Below are positions 1-6,628 of a stretch of 7,001 nt of DNA, one piece after another. The stretch comes from Acetobacteraceae bacterium (GTDB lineage: Bacteria; Pseudomonadota; Alphaproteobacteria; Acetobacterales; Acetobacteraceae): positions 1 to 7,001 of the forward strand of contig JASHVB010000336.1 of assembly GCA_030039695.1 (NCBI GenBank), in the 5' to 3' direction. Made by a program: the position numbers and the translations under genes. Within the stretch, counting starts at the first letter, position 1. Every line of letters begins with the position of its first letter. The notes under the pieces were generated by a model, which did no database searches, had not been told where the DNA came from, and saw only the letters and a program-made list of their open reading frames with translations.

Positions 1-75
1 AGGCGGTTTTTGACCAGCCAACCCGGCGGAACTGCATGGCTCCGGCGGCAGTGGACATTGTTGCCTGCCGACATC

Positions 76-105
76 GGCGGGAGCACTACCCGCCATGATT
101 GGCGG
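76..105. other. Two overlapping hairpins after the CpsD-like gene
   Basis: GGCGGG (76-81) pairs with CCCGCC (89-94) around a 7-nt loop. The same CCGCC (90-94) can instead pair with GGCGG (101-105) around ATGATT. They lie 36-65 nt past the stop of the minus-strand operon, where a terminator would be expected, but there is no U-run. The remaining 1-140 shows no firm gene. Confidence 0.25.
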
Positions 106-140
106 CTAGATGCCGTCGGTGATGACAACGTGCATCGGAG

Positions 141-866
141 TCAGAGCCAGCGGCTCAAGAAGTGTGGCACCGAGCTGCGGTATCGGGTCAAGACCACGCC
201 AATCACCGCACCGCCTGACGCGCTGAGCGAGTCGCGCAGCTCGATGGCCACAGGAGCGCGCGTGCGACCTGCCTCCAAGACCAGCACATTGCCGTCAACA
301 AACCGCGACAGTAGCAAACCCATCGGCGCTTGCGACGCCGGCGGTGACGCGATCAGAACCATATCAAAGCTCTGCCGCAGCCGCGCAAGGAAATCCGGCA
401 TGCTCCGCAGTGTCGGCGCCAGGTCGAGCGCGCCACGCATGCTGGGAAACACCATCTGATACAGCTCCAGCCCGACAACGCGGGTGATGCCAAGGTCCAT
501 GCCGTTAAAATCGTCGTGACCGGCAAGCGACGGCTCGCGACGCAACGACGGGGCGCGCTCCTTCCCGTCGAAACGCATGGACGTTCCATTGACGTATAGT
601 ACGCGCTTACCCAGCCAGGCGGCGCTGATGTAGGCGAGGTCGTAAACCACGGCCTCGATCGCTGCATCAGGTTCGGGCGCGAGGAACTGCGCGACAGTGC
701 CGTCGGCTGAATCCAGGGACTCGGCCAGCGTGTGATGCAGCTTCACCAGCTCGTTGGGGGCGAGCCCGTGGGGCCTCGCGCCAGCGGCCAGCCGCCGCGG
801 AAGTTTCGGTAGCGTTGCGGGCGGCGTCAGCCGGCAATCTGGATTGTGGCCAGATGACTCACTCAT
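141..866 (-). CDS. CpsD/CapB-like (BY-kinase fold) protein lacking ATPase motifs
   Basis: A 241-residue protein directly downstream of gumC, where polysaccharide co-polymerase partners of the bacterial tyrosine kinase family (CpsD, Wzc C-domain) usually sit. The fold signature is visible: KRVLYVNG (residues 87-94) lies where the Walker A' strand LLVDAD is expected, DMVLIASPPA (168-177) where the Walker B strand VIIDTPP is expected, and the end GVVLTRYRSSVPHFLSRWL (223-241) resembles the usual GVVLNR...P.WL terminus. The P-loop position reads EPDAAIEAVVYDLA (65-78), with no GxGKS/T; the Walker A' Asp is Asn/Gly and the Walker B Asp is Ala. There is no C-terminal Tyr cluster. It should therefore neither bind ATP in the usual way nor autophosphorylate, and may act as a scaffold or regulator on the GumC cytoplasmic face. 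The start is the first ATG, 77 bp after the gumC stop, with CGGAG about 10 nt upstream. The family call is by motif position only. Confidence 0.72.
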   Translation of the reverse strand: MSESSGHNPDCRLTPPATLPKLPRRLAAGARPHGLAPNELVKLHHTLAESLDSADGTVAQFLAPEPDAAIEAVVYDLAYISAAWLGKRVLYVNGTSMRFDGKERAPSLRREPSLAGHDDFNGMDLGITRVVGLELYQMVFPSMRGALDLAPTLRSMPDFLARLRQSFDMVLIASPPASQAPMGLLLSRFVDGNVLVLEAGRTRAPVAIELRDSLSASGGAVIGVVLTRYRSSVPHFLSRWL

Positions 867-902
867 TCCGGCAATGCTCCGGCTGAGATTGCGGGGCGGG
901 AA

Positions 903-919
903 GCCGGCCTGGCGCCGGC
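903..919. other. GCCGGC/GCCGGC hairpin between gumC and the CpsD-like gene
   Basis: GCCGGC at 903-908 and at 914-919 flank a 5-nt loop in the 77-bp gap after gumC. With no U-run it is not a terminator in form; it might protect gumC mRNA or tune expression of the downstream gene. In GC-rich DNA this may be incidental. Confidence 0.25.
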
Positions 920-943
920 ATGCGGCGGGCGGCAGATGCCGGG

Positions 944-2392
944 CTAGTCGGCATCTCCAGCAAACGTTGCGAGCACAGGCAACCGCAGAACCCTCGTCAC
1001 ATCAGCCGGTGTCTGGAAGCGATCATCAAACGCCTCACTCGCAAGGACGGTGCCACTAGCGACGATCAACGCGGCCAGAAATGCCGCAAACGCAACCAGC
1101 TGCTTCCGTGGCCGCGCCGGCTCGGTCGGAATTATTGGCGCGGAGATCAGCACCGCATCGGAGATCCGCTGCGCGTTGCGGCTCGCCTCTACCCGAGCCG
1201 CCTCATAGCGCATCGCGAGCGAACGATACATGTCGCTCTGGATTTGCACCGCCTGTGTCAAATTATCGTATCCGCGTTGCGCCGATTCAAGACTATTCAA
1301 CTGATCGTTGATCTGCTTGAGTTGATTCTGCAGCACCTGAACCGGCTGCGTTGCGCTCGCTGCCTGAGCAGTGGCACGCACCAAATCAGTACGAATGGTC
1401 TGAGCGAGCTCGCCCAACCGGTAGTCGGTGCGGCTGCGGGACTGTGCGGTCCGCAGATTGGCAGCCCTAGACAACCAACGGATCTGGGCATCCAGCTCAC
1501 GGAGCACCGGGCTGCTGGGCCGGTAAGTACGGGCAAGCCGGCTGCGCGCGGCCTTCAGCTCATCCAGTCGCGATTCCGCGCTGTCGGCCGCCTGATGTTC
1601 TTCATCCGCCGCAGGATCGTTCATGGTCGCGGGAAGCGTCTGCAACAGCTTGGTGAGCGCATCCGCTTGCTCCTGGGCCTGAAGAAGAGCCGCCTGGGCC
1701 ATGCTCCAGCGGCTTTCGACATCCGCGCGCTGCTTCAGAAGCTGCGAGACTTGCTCGGACAGGTTCGAGATGTTGTACCGGGACTTGTAAACCGCGAGCT
1801 CATTCTGTGCCTGGGTTAGCGATGCCTTCGCCTTCTGCACCTCGCTTTGAGCGAACGCCAACTGAGGATTCGCGTAAACATCAGCCTCCTGCTCGTAGAA
1901 CCGGCTCAGCAGCTCCCGCACCGAATCCCGTGCCACAATCGGACTCGGGTGAAGGAAGCTGACGGTGATGACATCGCTCTGCGCCCCGACATCTACCGTG
2001 AGATTCGACGTGAAGGCCTTGACCGCGAGCGATTGCTTCGAAGCCTCGGTGCCGTCACCCGAGGCGATTTGCGGATAAAGATTTCCCAATCCAATGTCGT
2101 CGACGACCGAACGCAACAATTCCGGACTGTTCAGTATCGCCGCATCTGAATACAGAATCTCGCGATGTTCGCTGGATCCTTCCAGCTGGGTCGCCTCCAT
2201 CGATCGGTCGATGTCGGGCACGGCCTGGCCGCCGAAGTGCAGAACCAGCGCGGCGTTGGCCATATAGAGGGGCTGTTTGAACAGTAGATAGGCGCCGCCG
2301 GCCAGGCCGACGACGCCAAACACCACCGCGAACAGCATCTTTCGCCGTAAGAAGACGTGCAGGACCTCGCGAAACGACCGTTGATAGACCAT
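944..2392 (-). CDS. gumC: GumC/Wzz-family polysaccharide co-polymerase (chain-length/export)
   Basis: Inner-membrane polysaccharide co-polymerase (PCP-2 type) that sets chain length and links Wzy-type polymerisation to the outer-membrane exporter. The predicted product is 482 residues, near the usual GumC size. The Wzz domain starts with SFREVLHVFLRRK, followed by a membrane segment at about residues 19-39. A long periplasmic part rich in Gln/Ala coiled coil follows (roughly 160-400). A proline-rich PTEPARPRK motif precedes the second membrane segment (about 432-451), and the tail EAFDDRFQTPADVTRVLRLP is typical of the family. There is no fused kinase domain; the separate CpsD-like gene lies downstream. 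The frame is open further upstream, to a TTG at 2539, but that part is OPX sequence (see pseudogene). I chose ATG 2392 because GGAG lies 6 nt before it (2399-2402) and the PCP domain begins right after. Confidence 0.88.
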   Translation of the reverse strand: MVYQRSFREVLHVFLRRKMLFAVVFGVVGLAGGAYLLFKQPLYMANAALVLHFGGQAVPDIDRSMEATQLEGSSEHREILYSDAAILNSPELLRSVVDDIGLGNLYPQIASGDGTEASKQSLAVKAFTSNLTVDVGAQSDVITVSFLHPSPIVARDSVRELLSRFYEQEADVYANPQLAFAQSEVQKAKASLTQAQNELAVYKSRYNISNLSEQVSQLLKQRADVESRWSMAQAALLQAQEQADALTKLLQTLPATMNDPAADEEHQAADSAESRLDELKAARSRLARTYRPSSPVLRELDAQIRWLSRAANLRTAQSRSRTDYRLGELAQTIRTDLVRATAQAASATQPVQVLQNQLKQINDQLNSLESAQRGYDNLTQAVQIQSDMYRSLAMRYEAARVEASRNAQRISDAVLISAPIIPTEPARPRKQLVAFAAFLAALIVASGTVLASEAFDDRFQTPADVTRVLRLPVLATFAGDAD

Positions 2393-2719
2393 CGAAGACT
2401 CCGCGCAGGCTCCTGGCCTGCCGATCGGTGAGATGTTGCGGCTGCTCCGCGGAGGATATGCCAATTGATCCGGAACGACGATGGTGCAGATAGAGCCATC
2501 CGGCTGCACTGTCACTTCCTCGTTCAGCTGCGGATCCAACAGCAGGCGAATGTCGAGGACGTCGCCGGTGTTGCCGCGGTACGATGGCAGGTGCGAAACG
2601 TAACCCGCATTCGCCGGCTGCTATGCTGACGGTGGCCGGCTTGGCACCGGACTGCCAGCCGGTACGACGACCGCGATGGCTAGCACCAGTGTGCATCCCA
2701 ATGCGGTGGACGCTGACAT
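2393..2719 (-). pseudogene. gumB: OPX (Wza/GumB-like) outer-membrane exporter remnant, nonsense plus deletion
   Basis: Translating from ATG 2719 gives a signal-peptide-like start (MSASTALG, then CTLVLAIAVVVPAG), then an amber TAG at 2621-2623 (codon 33). The same frame continues into LPSYRGNTGDVLDIRLLL and DPQLNEEVTVQPDGSI, the hallmark beginning of the Poly_export domain of OPX proteins (GDVL.I...L.. VxPDG.I). About 109 codons remain before the gumC start, against roughly 200-240 for intact GumB; the rest of Poly_export and the SLBB part are missing. The frame runs into gumC without another stop, so 2719 to 944 is 592 codons with one internal stop. After VQPDGSI homology fades; a different frame shows QPQHLTDRQARSLRGVF, which may be more OPX sequence behind a frameshift. 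Intact OPX would form the outer-membrane export channel for the polymer. The Poly_export match is by recognised motif; the deletion is inferred from length. Confidence 0.78.
2399..2402 (-). promoter_or_regulatory. GGAG ribosome binding site deciding the gumC start
   Basis: CTCC on the plus strand reads GGAG, 6 nt before ATG 2392. It supports initiation of gumC inside the OPX remnant, so that GumC can be made without the upstream OPX sequence. Confidence 0.55.
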
Positions 2720-2874
2720 TCTGCGACAAGCCGGACCGGTTCCTGCCAGTGTCTGGTCGACCGCCGGCCTGCCTTATCAGCGGACCGCTACCGGATGGGC
2801 CTGAGTCCACTATGGTCCACACCTCCAAAGCGACATAAGGATTCCGAGACGGCGACGCCAGCGACGAGCGGTTG

Positions 2875-4362
2875 TCAGTGCGCGCCGCGCTGCAGAAACA
2901 CGGCGGGGATGGTCTTGAAGAGGATCGCGATGTCGTGCCAGAGCGTCCAATTACGCACATACCAGACATCGAGCCGGACACGACGCGCATAGGACGTGTC
3001 ATTCCGTCCGCTGACCTGCCACAAGCCTGTGAGCCCCGGCTTGGCCGCGTAGTAGTATTCGATGTCGTCGGCGTAGCGATCGATCTCCGACATCACGATC
3101 GGACGCGGCCCGACGAGGCTCATCTCGCCGCGTAGCACGTTGAACAACTGGGGTAATTCGTCCAGGCTGGAGCGGCGCAGGAAGCGACCTATGCGCGTGA
3201 TCCGCGGGTCATGGCGCAGCTTTTGTGTCGCCGCCCATTCGGCTGCGGCGGCGGGATCGCTGTCTAACAGCTGGCGCAATACATGATCGGCCTCAAGCAC
3301 CATGGACCGGAACTTAAAGCAGTCGAAGATACGACCGCCCGCGCCGATCCTGCGGTGCCGATAAAACACCGTCCCACCATCAGCGCGCACCAGCACCGCT
3401 AGTCCGCAGAGCAACGGAGCGAACAACACCACCAATAAACCAGCCGCAGTCAGGTCAAAGACGCTTTTCAACAGGCGGCTGAACGGACGCGATAGATTGC
3501 TGCGGCTGAGCAGCATAACCATGTCGTGACCGAGGAAATAGTGCTGATGGAAGCCGATAACCGGCATCCCGCGCACAGCCGGTACTAGTGCGAGAGGCAG
3601 GCCCGTGCGGCGGAGTGCGTCAAGCACGGCATGCTCCGCTTGCAGATCGCCGCCACCCACCGATACGACAACGAAGTTGGCCCCGCGCGCCGCGACCATT
3701 TGTAGCAGCTCAACATCTGGCAGTGACGCGGCAGCTCGCGGCGAAACGGTACCGATCACGCGGTAGCCGAGCGCCGGATCGGATGTGAGCGCGTCCCTTG
3801 CCGTCTCGCGCTCGTTTGCGTCGGCAACGATCAGAGTGTGCAACGTCCACAGCCCAGCCAACTGCAGCACGGAACGCGCTGACGTGCGGAGCAACAGAAG
3901 GCTCGGTGCAAAGAACACCCACCGAAGCATTCCTTCGATCTGAATGGGCTGATTGTAAATGGCAATACTGAGAAAGGAATCGCACGAAAGCGCAACCAAA
4001 GTCGCAATCACGACATCGCCGAGCTGCGTCCAGGACGGCACGCGCGTCGTATAGTGTCCGCGACCACCAAAATATCCGAGCAGGCTTACCAGGACGAGCA
4101 GAGTTCCCCAGCCGTGCCAGCCCGCTCCCAATGTCGTGAGATTATCGAGCGCACGAACCGCTGGCGATAGACTCGATGCGAACGTGACGGCAAAAGCAAC
4201 AAACGCCGCCGCGACGAATGCCGCTACGTCTGCGCCGACCATGGCGGCAGTGATCACGCGCGCGCGAACCCCGCTGCGCGCAAACGCGTCGTGGAACCCT
4301 GCACCGTACGCGGCTCGCGAAGCCAGCGGCGGCGCGTGGTCGATTCGCTTCACGAAATGCAC
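2875..4362 (-). CDS. WbaP/AceA-type undecaprenyl-phosphate sugar-1-phosphate transferase
   Basis: Initiating enzyme of EPS assembly: it moves a hexose-1-phosphate (glucose or galactose) from a UDP-sugar to undecaprenyl phosphate at the inner membrane. From the first possible GTG (4440) the ORF is 521 residues. On that numbering there are four N-terminal membrane segments (about 62-90, 110-128, 143-165, 171-187), a Rossmann-like middle domain (200-300), a fifth hydrophobic segment (327-352), then the bacterial sugar transferase domain. The domain shows VFYRHRRIGAGGRIFDCFKF, the catalytic SLDELPQLFNVLRGEMSLVG (Asp427-Glu428), GPRP, PGLTGLWQVSGRNDTSY and LDVWYVRNWTLWHDI. The NDTSY...YVRNW ending points to the WbaP/AceA branch rather than WcaJ/GumD. 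I prefer GTG 4362 (495 aa) because AAAGGGG (4368-4374) lies 5 nt upstream; GTG 4440 has only a weak site. It probably heads the operon with the OPX remnant, gumC and the CpsD-like gene. The exact sugar cannot be read from sequence. Confidence 0.9.
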   Translation of the reverse strand: MHFVKRIDHAPPLASRAAYGAGFHDAFARSGVRARVITAAMVGADVAAFVAAAFVAFAVTFASSLSPAVRALDNLTTLGAGWHGWGTLLVLVSLLGYFGGRGHYTTRVPSWTQLGDVVIATLVALSCDSFLSIAIYNQPIQIEGMLRWVFFAPSLLLLRTSARSVLQLAGLWTLHTLIVADANERETARDALTSDPALGYRVIGTVSPRAAASLPDVELLQMVAARGANFVVVSVGGGDLQAEHAVLDALRRTGLPLALVPAVRGMPVIGFHQHYFLGHDMVMLLSRSNLSRPFSRLLKSVFDLTAAGLLVVLFAPLLCGLAVLVRADGGTVFYRHRRIGAGGRIFDCFKFRSMVLEADHVLRQLLDSDPAAAAEWAATQKLRHDPRITRIGRFLRRSSLDELPQLFNVLRGEMSLVGPRPIVMSEIDRYADDIEYYYAAKPGLTGLWQVSGRNDTSYARRVRLDVWYVRNWTLWHDIAILFKTIPAVFLQRGAH

Positions 4363-4367
4363 GAGAA

Positions 4368-4374
4368 CCCCTTT
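4368..4374 (-). promoter_or_regulatory. AAAGGGG ribosome binding site for the GTG start at 4362
   Basis: Reads AAAGGGG on the minus strand, 5 nt before GTG 4362. It favours the 495-residue transferase over the 521-residue form from GTG 4440, whose upstream sequence has only GGA. Confidence 0.45.
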
Positions 4375-4521
4375 GTCTTCCCTGCTACACCGCTGTGCGT
4401 CGGCGCTTTGTCTGTCGCCAGACTGCGACGTTGCCTGCACGCCGTCCGGGAGGAAGGACGCAAGCGCTATGCCATGGTCGCTGACCGCAGAGTGATCTTC
4501 AGGGCCTGCTATTCATCTGAT

Positions 4522-4556
4522 GCGGCACAGACGGGGCAAACCCCGCGACGTGCCGC
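4522..4556. promoter_or_regulatory. Nested hairpin upstream of the sugar transferase gene
   Basis: GCGGCAC (4522-4528) is complementary to GTGCCGC (4550-4556). Inside it, CGGGG (4532-4536) pairs with CCCCG (4541-4545) around a CAAA loop, leaving a small internal loop. In minus-strand RNA this would lie in the leader of the transferase operon, about 160 nt before GTG 4362. No U-run follows on either strand, so it is not a standard Rho-independent terminator. A leader structure or attenuator is possible. Confidence 0.35.
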
Positions 4557-4567
4557 GTTACGTAGCG

Positions 4568-4580
4568 GCGTTGTCAACGC
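4568..4580. promoter_or_regulatory. Perfect inverted repeat GCGTTG-T-CAACGC with a TTGACA hexamer
   Basis: A 6+1+6 perfect palindrome lies 12 bp from the nested hairpin, upstream of the transferase operon. On the minus strand it contains TTGACA (4577-4572), a consensus -35 hexamer, but I see no convincing -10 box at 16-18 bp spacing. It could be an operator or part of a promoter. Short palindromes also arise by chance in GC-rich DNA. Confidence 0.25.
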
Positions 4581-5025
4581 AATGATGTAACAGAACGCCG
4601 CAAGTCTGCCGCTTCGCCGTCATGATGGAACCGTGCCCTTGACAGCACCCGGCGCGCCAAGTGCGGCCACGTGAACGGAGGCAACGCGATGACGCACGGG
4701 AGGCGCGGCAGTGGTGCGTCCGTGGCTCACGTGTGATTGATATCGCCCACGGACGGCCGACGCTGGTGCGCCCGTTGGCGGAACGCACGCAGATCAGCGA
4801 GATTCGTGCCCAGACTGCTTACGCAATCGCCGCCGTACGTCAGCGTTGGCAGCAATCGCCGATCCGGCCAGCACACCGGTTCCACGCCTAACCCGCAAAA
4901 AGTCCGCTCGCTTCCAAGCGGCCAAGCACGCCGGCCCCGCACCCGAATGATCTCGCACTGACGCTGCCCCGCCTGCAGACCGTCAGCGCAGGGCTGGCGC
5001 CGGCGGGTCATGGAGGGGGGCGGCC

Positions 5026-5190
5026 ATGGACGATGCGAAGGCGGCAGCAACCCCTGGCATGCTGGTGGTAAAGCTGCGGGACCATACTGGCCAGCACATC
5101 ATCGCCATATCGGGGCAGGCGACACCCGCCTGGATGCATGATCGTCGGCACGCGGGCGCACCGAAACGGCGCATTCAGTGCTGCGAATAG
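5026..5190 (+). CDS. Possible small ORF, 54 aa, unknown
   Basis: ATG 5026 is preceded by a strong GGAGGGGGG site 5 nt upstream (5012-5020). The 54-residue product (MDDAKAAATPGMLVVKLRDH, then TGQHIIAISGQATPAW) is open to TAG 5188-5190. By hand count about 70% of third positions are G or C. It overlaps the 3' end of the coiled-coil gene by 16 bp, tail to tail. No family is recognised and the C-terminal part is basic and Cys-rich. It could be a real small protein, or the end of a decayed larger gene, since nearby plus-strand frames also hold protein-like fragments. The ribosome binding site is the main support. Confidence 0.25.
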   Translation: MDDAKAAATPGMLVVKLRDHTGQHIIAISGQATPAWMHDRRHAGAPKRRIQCCE

Positions 5191-6332
5191 TATCGCTGAT
5201 CATAGCCGGGTGGGTACGCGGAGCGATCACTTGTGGTATCAGCGTAGCTTGCGTCCGGAGCACGTGGCGTAAGCTGGATGGCCCGATTGATCGCCTGATA
5301 CGCCTGGGCTGTGTCGCCCAGATCGATCCAGTGGATTGCCTCACCAACCCAGGTGGCGGCCTGGTTGCCGCCCTGCGCTATCGGCTGGTCAGGCGTCACC
5401 GGCTGGAACGCCAACTGGGTCTGCGCCATTGACAGCAGACGGCGAGCAGCCCACGGCCGGCCTTCCGCCAATTGCTCCCGCGCGGACGTGAGCTGAATCT
5501 GGGCCGGGGCCGCAGGCGCTGGTGGTGAAGCCAGAGTCGTTGCAGGCTGCGGCTGAGATGGTTGTGCGGCGGGGACGGACGCTACCACCTGTTGCTGTGG
5601 CTTGATGTTCGCCAGCGACTCTGCCTGTGCCTGTGCCTGTGCCTGTCGCTGTCGCTTCAATGCCGCGACCTCGTGGTCCGCCTGCGCCAGCTGCGCCTGT
5701 AGCGTGGCCAATGCTTGTGCCGTAGCAGTGCTCGCCTGTTGTTGCTGTTGTGTCCTGGCAAGGTCCTGCCGCGCCTGGTCCGTCTGGGCACGCGTCGTCG
5801 CCAGTTCGTCATCACGTTGCTTTACGGAGGAGGCCGCCGCCTGCTCCTGCTGTCGGAGCGTCTCGAGTTGCTGCTGTGCTGCCTGTGTCTGATCTCGTAA
5901 TGACGCAAGATCTTTGCTCTGCTCGGCCACGGATGCTGCAGCAGATTGCTGTTGCTGCTGGATTGCGGCGAGCTGCTGCCTCGCCTGATCGGTCTGGGCA
6001 TGCAGCGACACAAGGCGTTGCGTGCGGCGGTCAATCTGTGCCTGCAGCGCATCAACCCGTGTTTGCAATGGATTCACTGCTGTGACCTGCTGCATGGCCT
6101 GCGGTTGCACCGACGGGGACGGTTGCACCCGCGCGGGCGGTTGCACCGGCGCGGGCGGTTGCACTGGTGGAGGAGACTGTGGCGGTTCCGTCTTCGGTGC
6201 GAGTGATGCGACGACAGGATGCGTCGCCACCGCGGACACCGGCGGCGCTCCCTGCCAGAGGCCCAACCCTCCCGAAAGCAGCACCAACAAAGTTGCGACG
6301 ATGATTAATCCGGGCAGGATGAACCGCCACAT
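5175..6332 (-). CDS. Membrane-anchored Pro/Gln-rich coiled-coil protein, unknown function
   Basis: I do not recognise a named family. The 385-residue protein has one N-terminal membrane segment (residues 5-26) that would anchor it in the inner membrane with the rest in the periplasm. A Pro-rich spacer (about 49-77) carries PVQPPA-type hexapeptide repeats. A Gln/Ala-rich coiled coil follows (about 85-240) and contains three 35-residue repeats (107-141, 142-176, 177-211; e.g. LVSLHAQTDQARQQL and LATTRAQTDQARQDL). A second Pro-rich linker leads to a helical, TPR-like C-terminal part (EAIHWIDLGDTAQAYQAINR) and a Tyr-rich tail (PPGYDQRYYSQH). The start is secure: AAGGAGG (6338-6344) lies 5 nt before the ATG. 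It shares the strand with the EPS genes but is separated by more than 730 bp, so it is probably its own unit. A structural or spacer role in the envelope is likely; a link to export is only positional. Confidence 0.85.
   Translation of the reverse strand: MWRFILPGLIIVATLLVLLSGGLGLWQGAPPVSAVATHPVVASLAPKTEPPQSPPPVQPPAPVQPPARVQPSPSVQPQAMQQVTAVNPLQTRVDALQAQIDRRTQRLVSLHAQTDQARQQLAAIQQQQQSAAASVAEQSKDLASLRDQTQAAQQQLETLRQQEQAAASSVKQRDDELATTRAQTDQARQDLARTQQQQQASTATAQALATLQAQLAQADHEVAALKRQRQAQAQAQAESLANIKPQQQVVASVPAAQPSQPQPATTLASPPAPAAPAQIQLTSAREQLAEGRPWAARRLLSMAQTQLAFQPVTPDQPIAQGGNQAATWVGEAIHWIDLGDTAQAYQAINRAIQLTPRAPDASYADTTSDRSAYPPGYDQRYYSQH
5623..5652 (-). repeat. Hexanucleotide GCCTGT microsatellite in the coiled-coil gene
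   Basis: Four GCCTGT units (5623-5646) are followed by a CGCTGT variant. They encode alternating Gln-Ala and Gln-Arg (RQAQAQAQAE). The unit keeps frame, so slippage would alter the length of the helix end. Confidence 0.75.
5700..6014 (-). repeat. Three 105-bp (35-residue) coiled-coil repeats
   Basis: Blocks at 6014-5910, 5909-5805 and 5804-5700 encode aligned 35-residue units, each five heptads. The pattern is L..(L/T).(A/D)QT.(Q/A)A(R/Q)Q(Q/D)L followed by a Gln run and AAAS. The blocks are similar at the protein level but have diverged in DNA, so the duplication is not recent. Confidence 0.75.
6103..6174 (-). repeat. Four 18-bp tandem repeats coding for a Pro-rich spacer
   Basis: Units starting GGTTGCAC at 6103, 6121, 6139 and 6157 are each 18 bp. 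The second and third differ at a single base (CCCGCG versus CCGGCG). They encode PVQPPA-like hexapeptides in the spacer of the coiled-coil protein. The exact period suggests expansion by slippage, which would change spacer length in frame. Confidence 0.8.
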
Positions 6333-6337
6333 CTGGT

Positions 6338-6344
6338 CCTCCTT
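6338..6344 (-). promoter_or_regulatory. Strong ribosome binding site AAGGAGG
   Basis: CCTCCTT on the plus strand reads AAGGAGG on the minus strand, 5 nt before ATG 6332. It fixes the start of the coiled-coil protein and is the best Shine-Dalgarno site in the window. Confidence 0.85.
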
Positions 6345-6511
6345 ACGGACACGTGAGACACATGCTTCCGCTTTGCGAGAGGATCATGGCGCGCGCAAGT
6401 CGAAGTCGCTCGCTACGCGATCACGTCCTGTTGTGTGATTTAAGTTGCCACATTCGATTACGAGCTGAGACATGGCACAATCCTGCTGATCGGGCGATCA
6501 CTTTCTCGCGG

Positions 6512-6628
6512 TGCGATCGAATCAAGAGCTCCAGCCAGGACATCCAGAAGGCTGTCCAGCCGCGCACCGCACCATCGGAGGTTCAGTACATCCATCGGAT
6601 GGTACCGTACATCGAGAATGCGCAGTAA
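6512..6628 (+). pseudogene. Possible 3' remnant of an unidentified gene upstream of the ACP
   Basis: The plus-strand frame ending at TAA 6626-6628 closes with VQPRTAPSEVQYIHRMVPY then IENAQ, which reads like a genuine protein end. It touches the reconstructed ACP start: GTAA at 6625-6628 sits where a coupled GTGA or ATGA stop/start overlap would be expected. Upstream of about 6510 the same frame (open to 6353) looks non-coding and Arg/Ser/Cys-rich, with no plausible gene start. I infer the tail of a gene whose 5' part is lost; the product is not recognised. The 5' boundary given is arbitrary. Confidence 0.3.

Larger units (their letters stand above)
4441..5174. other. Long stretch without a firm gene; possible gene debris
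   Basis: The stretch lies between the sugar transferase and the coiled-coil gene. Besides the small ORF at 5026 and the structured DNA near 4522-4580, it holds protein-like fragments on the plus strand in different frames. In the frame of 4661-4891 I read VIDIAHGRPTLVRPLAERTQ and ISEIRAQTAYAIAAVRQRW, ending at TAA 4889-4891. The same frame later reads NDLALTLPRLQTVSAGLA (about 4949-5002). A 15-codon ORF from ATG 4689 has GGAGG 7 nt upstream but stops at 4736. None is recognised. A frameshifted relic gene is possible but unproven. Confidence 0.3.

Noticed and set aside
1..96. Minus-strand ATG at 96 with a frame open to the window edge
   Set aside because: The 32 residues (MAGSAPADVGRQQC...) are Pro/Ala-rich with no recognisable N-terminus and no ribosome binding site; too little to call a gene.
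920..1819. Plus-strand open frame of 299 codons
   Set aside because: It lies wholly opposite gumC, is Arg/Leu-rich with no domain, and has no ribosome binding site. The gumC frame has clear family features.
2539..2539. TTG 2539 as the start of a 531-residue GumC
   Set aside because: Residues 1-30 of that product are OPX Poly_export sequence, not PCP. ATG 2392 has a GGAG site and gives a normal GumC length.
2055..3002. Minus-strand open frame of 315 codons across the OPX remnant and the transferase end
   Set aside because: It overlaps the well-supported transferase and gumC in another frame and reads as low-complexity Arg/Ser/Gly sequence. A short part (about 2380-2450) may be frameshifted OPX sequence, but the ORF as a whole is not a gene.
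4727..5050. Minus-strand open frame of 107 codons in the long gap
   Set aside because: The composition is Arg/Pro/Cys-rich, no ribosome binding site was seen, and no motif is present.
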